NCBI GenBank assembly: GCA_017139535.1
Contig: WOUO01000032.1
Location: forward strand, 1-64,000
Length of the DNA: 64,000 bases
Reading direction: 5' to 3'
DNA from: Trichocladium uniseriatum
Lineage: Eukaryota > Ascomycota > Sordariomycetes > Sordariales > Chaetomiaceae
Below the pieces are notes generated by a model. That model worked only from the letters and a program-made list of their open reading frames with translations, ran no database searches and was not told the origin of the DNA. This document shows, one piece after another, positions 54,601-64,000 of the stretch. The position numbers were made by a program, and so were the translations under genes. Within the stretch, counting starts at the first letter, position 1. Each line of letters starts with the position of its first letter.

Positions 54601-57600
54601 CGACATGAGGCACATGCAAGGTTCAACACCGCCATGCTTTTCACAGACCTTGAAGAGGGTGAGGACCGAGTGTGGCGGCCGCCATTGCAGGAAAGTTCCC
54701 AGGCACCAGGGTTTCTTTGCTGGGACTTGCTGCCCTTGAATAGTATCACCGTGAGGAACATCATCCTCTCCGACAGCCGTTGATGGGCTCTTTACCTGCA
54801 GCAAGTTGCGGAGCTAGGTTCTCTGCAGAAAGAAGGAACGTCATCTCGCCACCCTTCTCATAGACGCTGTTCGATATGCCGATCCCCTCATTGAATGCAT
54901 CTCCCATCTTCAGCCACCCGGAACGCCCCGATTCCAAATAAACTAGGGCGCAGTCTAGCTGGCTTCGGCAGACGGATCCCACGCGACCCAAGCCACTGGA
55001 CCGGGCAGAAACGAGGTGGGCTTGGGGGCGCCGGCCGCACGGGAATCGGGAGCGTATGCTGCTGTCCGCTTATGGCTTTCCACACACACATGACGCGCCC
55101 AATGACGTCTGTACAAAGCACAAAATGCTCCATACAATACACTCCGCCAATCGAGCTTTGGGCTGGCGGCCAAGATGTTTCCACTAGCTCGGAACGGTGC
55201 CTCGTAGGGCTATCCAGTCACTGCGTGAGCACGGCGTGTGCCCCTTCCGGGCGCTATGCTTAAGGTGCTGACGTTACCGCGCCTCCCCCCCCCTGGGTCA
55301 ACGGCGGCCCGATAGGCTAGCGAGGGCTTTCCCTTTGCGGAGAAGATAAAAGAAATGAGAAAGACGAGAAGAAAAGAAACTAGGAGAAACGAGAAGGGAA
55401 AGGAAGAATGAGAATAGAAAAGGAGGAGAAGAAATGATAGAAAAAAGGAGAAAAAAAAGGAGAAAAAAAAGAGAGAGAATAAAACAAGAAAATAAAATAA
55501 CAAGAAAAAAAGGAAAGAAGAAAGGGGAGACTAACCGCGCGCTTAGGAATCACTGCAAACCCTCAAAAGAGTTGCCGTTCCTCTTTCCCGCTCCTCGCCT
55601 GATGTCCATCTTCAGGGTATGGCGGGAGGTCCAGCGTCAGCACTGCCAAGACCACCCATGTAACCTGTGCCCCCGGCGTGGGCTCCGTCCATCCATATGT
55701 AAGTATCCCAGAGACCTTGATCTGCCCTAGCATCGGCGCTTTTCCCGAGCCGGGTGTCAAGTTTCGACGACAATCATTTCGACAGGGGTTACGAGAAGCT
55801 AAAGATTTGTCAACTTCAGCGAGGGGTCCCAGCACGGCGCGGCCGGAACTGTCCACCGGCCAGCCCATGCCCCATGTTTTGTCAACAAAACTGATTGACT
55901 TACTCCACTTCCACTTTAACTTTCCGAAAACTTAAACCTAGTTTATGTTTCAGTCCGAGTCGGCTTTGACCGAGACCGTTGAAACTGCTGGAGATTTTTC
56001 GGAGACATTGATCAGCAGTCATCACTAATCATGGAAGAAATCATGAGAAGAACTCTGGGATTTTGCAGTTACACGACAGAACCTGACAGGGGCCGTTTCT
56101 TCCAGGTGTAAATTCCCGAGCGGGCCGTCGGCATCTCATCTCAAACGGGGATTTGCTCCCATGTTGTGTTTTCCTCACCCTACTTTCGAGAAATATCACC
56201 GTAATCGGTAAACGTAGCCTTGCCTCGCTTCACACGGCGTCGTTTCTTCCACGAATTCGGTATCACCCACCACCTTCCCGTCTTCCCCTGTTTCAAGCCC
56301 GCCGACGCCCACGAGCGCCCCTGCCGCGCACCCGCGGCACCCCCCCGTCTTCGCTTCATGATTGGAGGTCGCTTCGTGATTGGAGGCGAGCGGCACGGGG
56401 AGTTACCTACTGGTCTGGCCACGCGGCGGCACAGCTCCTGTGTGGCCCCCCAGTTTCAGGTGGTAAGAGGAGGTATACAAAATAAAATTTCTTGTTTTCT
56501 CTCTCTTCTTTGGCTGTTTCGTAAAACTTGGTGTTATACAGTTTTACCTGCGCCGCCTCCGCACTTGCGTTGAAAGAAGGAGCTGAGAAGGGAGAAAAGG
56601 GGTTGGTCGGTCGGTTGGATGGCCGCGTGACCACGTTTTGTTTTCTCACTCGCTTGAAGAGAGGCCTCTGTTGCGGAGTGTGTATTTACTCGACGACAGG
56701 AACAGGGTAATGAAGCCTGTGGTTGGTCTGCAGCCGCGACGACACCTCGTTGTCAGTCATCAGGTACGAGGGACCCTGGCAGCAGGACCACTAGTCAAAG
56801 GCTTTGGCCGTCGCCGCAACGCGCTTCTACCATCCGACCTCTTTTAGTATATGCCGGTAAGCAACCGTTATTTTAGACTTTTCGTCGTCAGACCGAAGCC
56901 ATGGTCCCGGTGCTTGGTAACTGATCCATAAGCCATCCGCAGGACTGGGTCCGCAGGATCTTTGACGGTTTGCAGGACAGGGTCGTCGTTTGTGAATCCA
57001 AACCGGGCGACACTGACATGGGAACGGTGACAAGGGGCCAAAGAGGGAAGGTCCATGCATCCATGCAGAAACGGAAATTTGTCTGTCAGTGAGTTGTGTC
57101 ATGAAGCGACACAGCCGGGCTGTGCTGAAGGAGGCCGAGTCGATACCCTTCGGACTTGAACTCGGACTCAAACTCTTAACACCGGTGTCCATGAGAACGA
57201 GAGATCTACACAAGACAATTCGAGGATGGTTAGTGAACTGCTCAGACAGCGGAGGAAAAGCAAAATGAGGCCGGCATGGAACCCGGCGACGCTCGACATG
57301 AGAACTACTCGATAGGGCTGACGGGAATGCAGCTGCAGCGGGAATAAGCGGCTCGCCGTCCCAGTGCCCTGACGCCGGGTCCATCCGGAGGCCGCCGAAA
57401 GTTCCTAGTCAGATTTAAGGGTCAGGGCTCATGAGGTTGAGGGGTGGCACTCCGTGAATGTCGTGCATATGCATCTGCCGCCAAAGCCAGAATCGACGTC
57501 GAGGGTCTTCCCGTTGCTCTTCCTATAGGATAGATCCCTCTCTTCCTAGAGAAACAGCTCACTTCCAGGCGTCTGCTCAAAGACTCACGATCTTCTTCTC

Positions 57601-58488
57601 GGGCAGAGGGAGCAACCGTCACGGGACCCAACGATGCTGTGGTGATGGCGTTGTCGTTGAAGGGATCGTCCTGCTCCTCGATCTGTCACCAGTCAGAGCT
57701 CTGATGTCCAATCGAACCCCTGCTCAAAAAGAGGGCAAATTGACCGGTTTAGGAATAACAGCTCCAGCCGGGGGGCTGAGAAAACGGCGCAACCGTGAGT
57801 CCATCTCCCGTTTCCACAAGTTCCTGTCCACCGAGCCATCCGAGCTTGTCATGAAGTTGGGGAACAGGGAAGGCATGGCAGGCTGTGCGTCTCTCGAAAA
57901 ACTTGCTCATTCCCAAACCCGGGCAAATCCGCTTTGCACCGCTTGTTTCTCATTTCTCCCGTGACTAAGCGAGCTTCTGTCCCGTGGCCAGGACGAAACG
58001 GCGTGACGAGACGGAGTCGACAACACCCCCTGTCCACGGTCGAATGGGGCCCCCACGTCGAGTACCACAGTGACATTGGTACACGTAGTGGCCAAGTACG
58101 GAAGTACCGCGTGCATGGCCCATCTCGTAGGGCTGGATGGTGGCTTTCGGCTTCCTTCTCCACAAACGGGTTGACCTCATGTGCGACGTGGAAGCTGTGC
58201 GATTCTCCACGAACATGGTGGAAATTAGATCCCAACAATCATTTGTTTACTTGCCCTGCCGCGACCTTCATAGGGAGAAGACATCCGAAAAGGCAACGTC
58301 GGAAGAGCGGAGAAGAACCGAGTTGGGCATGTTTTCGCGTATCCGCTCCCGCCAGCAAATTCGGGCGTGTCTCAGTGACTGCGAGTTGGATAAAGATGCC
58401 CCTTTTGGACACCGATTTGCTGGGACGTAGTATCCGGGAGTTTTGGGCGCTTCATGGCGGTGTGTAGAAGTTCTGGGTGTGGCAGCCA
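51699..58488. other. 6.8-kb gene-poor region
   Basis: No frame here shows family motifs or a convincing spliced model. Longer open frames occur on both strands at the same place (for example 52057-52752 + and 52463-52999 -, 57458-57964 +) and look like by-products of GC-rich sequence. The first few hundred bases are presumably the bZIP promoter. The polypurine tract at 55336-55531 is listed separately. Confidence 0.4.
55336..55531. repeat. Polypurine tract (reverse-complement counterpart of the kinase-flanking tracts)
   Basis: About 195 bases of almost pure A and G on the plus strand, i.e. a polypyrimidine tract on the minus strand, with motifs such as aggagaaaaaaaaggagaaa. Third tract of this class in 11 kb. 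Confidence 0.85.
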
Positions 58489-58800
58489 TCAAGCACCCTG
58501 TATGTCTTGCATGAGAATGGAACATGATATCGAGTACCCGGTACAGCCGAGAACTGGAGGAGTCGAAGGAGGTGTGGTGAACGGCCCGAACTGCGACAAA
58601 CGCATCTGTGGGACGTCCCCGCTGCGGTGCATGTCTGGGTCCTTCGTAGGGCTGAGGGCCTGAATGTCCTCATACTCAGAGATGTCGAGTATTGCGGGTG
58701 GGCTTTGTTGTCTTGCAAGGGTGGAAGCGATCATGGGCTCAGCATATGCCTTCTGCTCTACCGGTGGCGGCACGAAAGCGAACAATCCGATTGTGCCGTC
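58489..58800 (-). pseudogene. Protein-like fragment, possible gene relic
   Basis: Minus-strand frame reads IGLFAFVPPPVEQKAYAEP, SPPAILDISEYEDIQALSPT and RLSQFGPFTTPPSTPPVLG before a TGA. The composition (Pro/Ser-rich with ordered pieces) is unlike the random frames around it. No ATG is in frame, a stop precedes it, and no phase-consistent upstream exon was found. Minus-strand sequence at about 59320-59950 has further loosely protein-like pieces in different frames. A decayed regulatory gene is possible. Confidence 0.25.
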
Positions 58801-61800
58801 ATGCAGTGAATATCATCCCGTCCTCTGATGCTTAGGCATTCAATGTCTCCTATCGGCACCTATCTGGAACCGTTCGAGGCGGTCAAGATGGCATCGGCAA
58901 TGCCATTTGGTGTGGTGGTTGCGATGATGCAAATATTGAGCCATAGGTAACACTCGACGAGGAGCAAAAGCCGTGACAGAGCGTTAACCTATCAAACAAG
59001 TGAGGTATGTTTGTGCCTCTGCTGCCCTTCCCTTTCTAGAGTAGTGCTCCACCCGATCTTGAAGATCTCGGACCAGAGCCATGACAGCGAGATCACGAGG
59101 GGAACACAGTTGAGTCAACAAGTCGGGCGAACCACTTGGAGCCGGCCGAGGTATCTCTCCGAGCAGCATCGGCCCAGGAACAGAGAAAACGCGGTTGGAA
59201 GGATGCTGTGTGACGTTGGCAGCAGCAGGGTGGGCTCGGCAGTTCGTGGCTTTGCACTGAGAACACGCACAGAGACAGCGGGAAAACGAGGATAGGTCAG
59301 AATCCTATGACTCCCCTCATTCAACTCTTCTCAGAATGCCGAAGGAGGTTCGGAGGCGGAGGACCGGAAGCAGAGGCGTGTCGGCCGAGTCCGTTGCGGG
59401 TGCCGTATCTCGACGAGTCGTAGGCTTCGTTCGCGTGTGGCATCGTGTCTCCGCTTTTGGCGAAATGATGGATGGTACTCTACTTTGTCTACTCGTCCTT
59501 GAGCGTCTGTCCTTGAGCAAGGCCCGTGACGATTGACGACACTCGAGTTCGACTCGCTGTCGGACAGGTGCGATGGGGCCGAGGCTGTGCTGGATGTTTT
59601 CTGGAGACCTTGAGGTGCCAGTGGATGGAAGGGTCCCATGGCGTTGGAGCGCATCTTGCAGGACACCACAGGTGGAATGGGCGGCGCAGCAGCTTGGGCA
59701 ATTCCCTAATTCCCGCTTGTTTTGGGTGCGGGCACAAGAGCTGCCAGCGCAAAAGAGCGGGATTCCAGCAGAGTGGGGCAAGACAAGTTGACAGGGATGC
59801 TGCTGCCAAGCCTCCCCCGTCCTCGCTTCCCTTCCCGGCTGTCTGCAAGGTTCTTGTTCGAAACCACACAACGAGATTAAGAGTAACACCGAGTTGCCCG
59901 GAGGTATCTGTCAATGCGCCAATGTCACAGTTGTTTCCATCATGGTGCACTGTTTTGGACGAATGTTCAACAAAATCTCAAACCCCCAAACAGACGGAAG
60001 GAAGGGAGGAAGCAGCTGCCTTTGTGTGACCAGATGGGATGGTCGGAAGGAAGGGCCGCTCCTGCTTGGTTTGCAACAAGTCCAAATTCGGCAACAACGT
60101 TAAACATCAAACTGTTGCCTGACTGCAAGAGAGAAAGTCGCGGCTCCGCGGTTCCTCCAAGCCTCAGGCTCTCTGGACCCGAGTATTCCGTACACTCCGA
60201 TTCATCGTGATCACGGCTCAAACTCCACAAGTTGAAACGCTCGTTGACAACGTGGAAGCTAGCGAATGCATTCCTGGGGTCCCCGCAGTCTTCGGCAATA
60301 ACACCATGATTCATCCGTAGGATCTTCCAATCGCCATCCTCGGACTCTGAGCCGTGCCGATCGTGTGGGCAAAAAGTGTTAAGATTTCATGATAATAGCG
60401 CCATGTTCTGGGCCACCGCAACCGACTAAGTCAACCCTGGTTGATCATCTGCTGTCCCCTTATCGGCCTGGCAGTGGTTACTAAACATTTTATGAGATTG
60501 TTTTCTTGCCAGCATCCTCAAGTTCAAAGTTCCGCTCCGTCTGGGTCTTTAACCTGCGCTAATATTAATCGAGTTCATGATAGCGAGCAGGCTAATCAAC
60601 GGGCTGCTCACTGCCATGTCCAGACACGTGCGTTACATCAAGCCGTTCAATCTGCTGGGTGGTCCGCCGTCCTCCAACGTCCTGACAAATGAACGGGCAA
60701 GCATCACTCCGTTGGCGATGCTAAACCACGCATCTTGATTCGTTTCGCGACTGCGTACCGAGCGGGGGCGCACATTTGCATGTTCGCTCCTCCCAGGTTT
60801 CTAGAATCCTTCAGTTGCACTGACATTCACAACCATAAAACAAGGTTCGCGGGAGATGGCTCTCGGACATGCCCCTGCTCGAAATATCCTAACTCCACGG
60901 CTTTTTGCTTGACAATTCACAGCAATCTCCGTCGGACTTTACTCCGTAGGCCCAGAAACCTCCGGCTCAATGCCCAAGAAGGGCGCGGTTGTCCGGGCTA
61001 GCGACCCACCCCCAGGCAGAAGGCAATCTGGGATCCAGTACAATGGAACACGGCGTCTCGCAGTCAGAACCCAATCGTTACTTTGGGAGATATGGTATTC
61101 TCGCTTTCGGGGCTGAAGCTCCGATACGCTGCAGGATTAGTTGATCCGCTCCTCGGTGACCAGGACGGCCGAGTTCCTCTGGCCGTCGACGCCACCAATG
61201 TGAAATCTCGAGCCTGGTTTGCTCGTGTTTTGGAATCATCTTTTTCCGAGAAGGAAGAACGGCAGGATTCGTGATACCTACCCATTGCGTCGCAGCCGCC
61301 AAATGCCAACAGGGCTAGGGCACAAGGCGGGCACAAGGCTTCAGACCAGGTTGCAATGCCGTGCCACCGGCATCGCGATGGTTTGTACGCTTGACCTCGG
61401 ACCTTGCGACAACTGTACCGCCCTGTGTTGCACCCGCCAGGCGGTCTGTCGACCGGGTGCAGTTAAAGCCGAGAGGTCTCGGGGCTGTGCTCCAACCGGC
61501 TGAATCGGCCTTCGCATTACTCGCTGAGCTCGCTTCGAGGAGCCTCCTTCCGCAAGTCCACTCGAAACGTGGACCGTGACGCACATTGACTCGTGTGTTA
61601 TTTGTCTTTCGTGTCACTTGCTCCTTCTCCTTGCGGGAGGCAATGCGAGAGTTAACGTTACCCCCGTGGCTTGCGTAACGCAGGCTTTCCATGTCTTCGA
61701 GACTTGACACTCACTTCTTGAGGGTTAACACGTATTCTGGGGGTGAACGCAGTGATGCGCTATCCATGAGCTTATTACAGAGTTCTCGTGACTCTGTCCC

Positions 61801-63000
61801 CCATTTGTAACGGGATATCACCAAGTCAACAAGGCATCGACGGGGAGAGATTTGGACCCCCATACCAAAGCCCTGACCTACTGGAACTGGCGCCCTTGTA
61901 AAGAATTCCTACATCGATGTGGATGAGCTGCACTTTGAGATCATATGTAGTCTGAGAGACAGTAAACAATCCAGTGTACGAACGACGGCTTGGCCCCTAA
62001 TCGCCCGGCTCCAGGTTCAGCCTCGAAACCTGTCAACCGTTCGACCCTCAGTTTAGCAGAACCTATCCCCCGGTGATCAGGAGACCTGTGTCCCGCTGAT
62101 TGTCAAACATGCAAGTAGCCCTTCTATTGATATTGGATCAAGAAGATAGAATATTACAAGACTAGCTCGATCAGAGTCAGCCCATCTCCCAACACATCGT
62201 CAACCCCTATTTAGCAACAAAACCTAGAGTTTAACTCGACAGATTTTCTTAAAGCCATACAATACCATCAATACCTTCTACCGTACCCTTCCTTGCCCCT
62301 GAAATAACTCTCTCGAATCCTGTAACTGGCAAGTTAAGTCAAGTCGCCAGGAGGACGCCATCCGTCGTGAGGGCAGCATCAACCCGTACGAGCCATCAAC
62401 TGACCACGAGGAAAGACACTCTTAGGAGACAAACTATGCTCATTGAAGTGCTTCGCTTCATAACCGACTCGGGATCAAGTAAAGCCACAAATGTACGGAG
62501 TACCTCTCACCGGTGTTGACGAGTGGTTCATCCACGCTCACACCCACATCACCAAAGCAACCGATCCCCAACAAAAACAAACACACCAACACCAAATCAC
62601 CCATCTATTACCACCATCAGTTGATCACATCTATCGTAAAGCAATACAACGTAGCCGTCACACATCCACAAGCACATCAGCCAGCCGCCACGGTTGACGC
62701 CTCATTCTCCCTTCCTCTCAACCGCAATGGTTCAGTTCCGTGTCCACGCCCACGTCGTTTCATTCCCGTCCCTGCTCCGCGTCTAAGCAGCAAACGAATC
62801 AAGCAACATGACAGACATATATAATAATACAGGCCAAGAGAGCGAGCGAGCAGGGGTCCACGTAGCAATAGTAGCATTTTTTTCCCCTCCCAAATATCCC
62901 ATCAATTTACCACCACCGTCTGTATGGTACTCCGACCCATGACATGAAGATCTTCCAAAACCAACTCCAAGATTCCCAAGACAAAACCCCGCCTGCTCAC
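58801..63000. other. 4.2-kb gene-poor region and TPR/MLP1 3' flank
   Basis: No supported gene. About 61740-62500 is AT-richer than the rest. The last several hundred bases are probably the 3' UTR of the minus-strand nucleoporin gene (A/C-rich caccaacaccaaatcaccca). Confidence 0.4.
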
Positions 63001-64000
63001 TCACTGCCCGCCACCGCCACCACCACGTGCCCGCTTCCCTCCCCTCTCACTCTGCCCAGCCTCAGACCCGTCCCTCGGCCTCTTGTTCCCAGCACCACCG
63101 GGATTGAACTCGCCAGCATTCGGATTCATGCCCGCGGCACCACCGCCCCGACCAAATCCTCCGCGACCGCCACGTCCCTGACCACCACCACGGCCTGGGC
63201 CAGCCTGATACACGCCGCCTCGCGCACCACGACCGCTGGCAGCGCCGCCTCTCCCAGCGGGAACGGGGATACCCATCCTGCCTTGCCCCTGAGCCTGCGG
63301 CTGTGTGACCTGTTGTCCCGGTACTGGTATGTTGCTGACCGGGAGATTACTCGCCTGCGCCGGCGGGGCTCCGAAGGGGTTAGCAGCAAAAGGATTTGTA
63401 ATCATGGTGGCGCTCTTCGCCGGCTGTGGGAGGGCGCTTTGAGGAGCAGGCGCGGGTGCCTTGGCTTCCGGTTTGGTTTCGTCTTTGACGGCTACATCCA
63501 CCAAGTTATCAGCATACGTACCTTGTCTGAAGAGATTAGCAACGGAAAACATACCTGAAGGAGGCTGGCCTGTAGGGGCAGCCGGGGTTGCAGCAGCAGG
63601 GGGTTGCGAAGGAGCCGGTGTTGCAGCCGCAGCAGGAGCCACAACAGGAGCCGGGGGTTTCGCGTCCTTGGCAATGTTCCAGACCTCGACGACTGGTTTT
63701 TGAGGCGTCTCCTTGGCCGCGGTTTCGACAACGGCAATCTTGGCCTGTGCGGTCTTGCTCTGACGGTCAAGCATATTGATGCGGAGAGCGGATTTCTTTT
63801 CAGTCAGGGCAGTCGCCTGTTCCTTCGCATTGACAATCTTTTGCTCGTATTCAGACCGGACCGAGCCCTCAAGCTCTTCCTTGATCTTCTTAGTCTCAAT
63901 GGCAACGAGCTTCTTGATGTTGTTCTTGACGATGCCAGAAACAGTGGGGTTATTGGCGACCAAGTCTCGGATTTGCGCGTCGTTCATACTGCCCAGGTCT
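63001..64000 (-). CDS. MLP1: TPR/MLP1-type nuclear-basket nucleoporin, C-terminal part (runs off the right edge)
   Basis: The minus-strand frame is open from base 64000 and ends in TGA at 63003-63001. A 63-bp intron (63554-63492; donor GTATGT, branch ctgataac, acceptor TGTAG) lies inside; because it is a multiple of three, it is also open in frame. The segment begins DLGSMNDAQIRDLVANNPTV, then charged coiled coil (KKLVAIETKKIKEELEGSVR, KSALRINMLDRQSKTAQAKI) and KETPQKPVVEVWNIAKDAKP, which I recognise from fungal TPR/MLP1 C-termini. A Pro/Ala linker with FG-like NPFAANPFG and an RGG-rich tail (GRGGRGGFGRGGG, NKRPRDGSEAGQ) follow. TPR/MLP proteins form the nuclear basket filaments and retain unspliced mRNA. 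The bulk of the protein (usually ~2000 residues of coiled coil) must lie beyond 64000. Confidence 0.75.
   Translation of the reverse strand, partial: DLGSMNDAQIRDLVANNPTVSGIVKNNIKKLVAIETKKIKEELEGSVRSEYEQKIVNAKEQATALTEKKSALRINMLDRQSKTAQAKIAVVETAAKETPQKPVVEVWNIAKDAKPPAPVVAPAAAATPAPSQPPAAATPAAPTGQPPSGMFSVANLFRQGTYADNLVDVAVKDETKPEAKAPAPAPQSALPQPAKSATMITNPFAANPFGAPPAQASNLPVSNIPVPGQQVTQPQAQGQGRMGIPVPAGRGGAASGRGARGGVYQAGPGRGGGQGRGGRGGFGRGGGAAGMNPNAGEFNPGGAGNKRPRDGSEAGQSERGGKRARGGGGGGQ

Noticed and set aside
61840..61920. Reverse-strand sequence loosely resembling tRNA boxes
   Set aside because: B-box match too poor (GGTCCAAATCTC) and stems do not pair.

Overview
The window is nuclear DNA of a filamentous ascomycete (Pezizomycotina; the gene set and style fit a sordariomycete, but I cannot name the species). 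The evidence is GC-rich coding sequence, introns mostly of 46-65 bp with GTRNGT donors and CTAAC/CTGAC-like branch sites, a seven-exon beta-tubulin gene of 447 codons, a fungal GCN4/CPC-1-type bZIP gene with upstream ORFs, a single dispersed 5S rRNA gene, and large gene-free stretches containing a decayed gene copy.

Layout. 0-10 kb: a truncated Ser/Thr/Gly-repeat protein at the left edge (-); an unusual flavoprotein / F-box-like / WW-rich ankyrin-like fusion (+); a divergent pair of dynactin p27 (DCTN6, -) and the 51-kDa NADH subunit of complex I (+); a PEX11-like peroxisome gene interrupted by a long poly-C tract (+); a tRNA-like relic; and a small multi-span membrane protein (-). 10-25 kb: an SRP40/Nopp140-type nucleolar protein (+), an ADGF/ADA2-family adenosine deaminase (+), a four-span membrane protein (+), a valyl-tRNA synthetase pseudogene (+), and the CPC-1/GCN4 orthologue with two uORFs (+). 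25-40 kb: the 5S rRNA gene (+), a 1121-residue Ser-rich protein (-), a small membrane protein (+) and the ABC-F translation factor GCN20 (+). 40-52 kb: beta-tubulin (+), a possible short gene remnant (-), a 219-residue unknown protein (-), an FHA-like/protein-kinase gene lying between two polypyrimidine tracts (+), and a second bZIP factor (-). From about 51.7 to 63 kb I find no intact gene, only simple repeats and one protein-like fragment. The right edge holds the C-terminal part of the nuclear-basket nucleoporin TPR/MLP1 (-).

The genes are mainly single-copy housekeeping functions with separate jobs. CPC-1 and GCN20 belong to the same amino-acid starvation pathway (GCN2-eIF2alpha-GCN4): GCN20 acts with GCN1 to activate GCN2, and CPC-1 is the output that its uORFs control. 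They sit about 13 kb apart and nothing here suggests a functional cluster. There is no sign of a secondary-metabolite cluster, an intact transposon or a CRISPR array. The most unusual items are the flavoprotein fusion with a substituted catalytic motif, the CPC-1 leader (two-codon uORF1 in frame with a long open leader), the FHA-like kinase flanked by polypyrimidine tracts, and the decayed valyl-tRNA synthetase copy. Exon boundaries were set by eye from splice consensus and reading-frame continuity.
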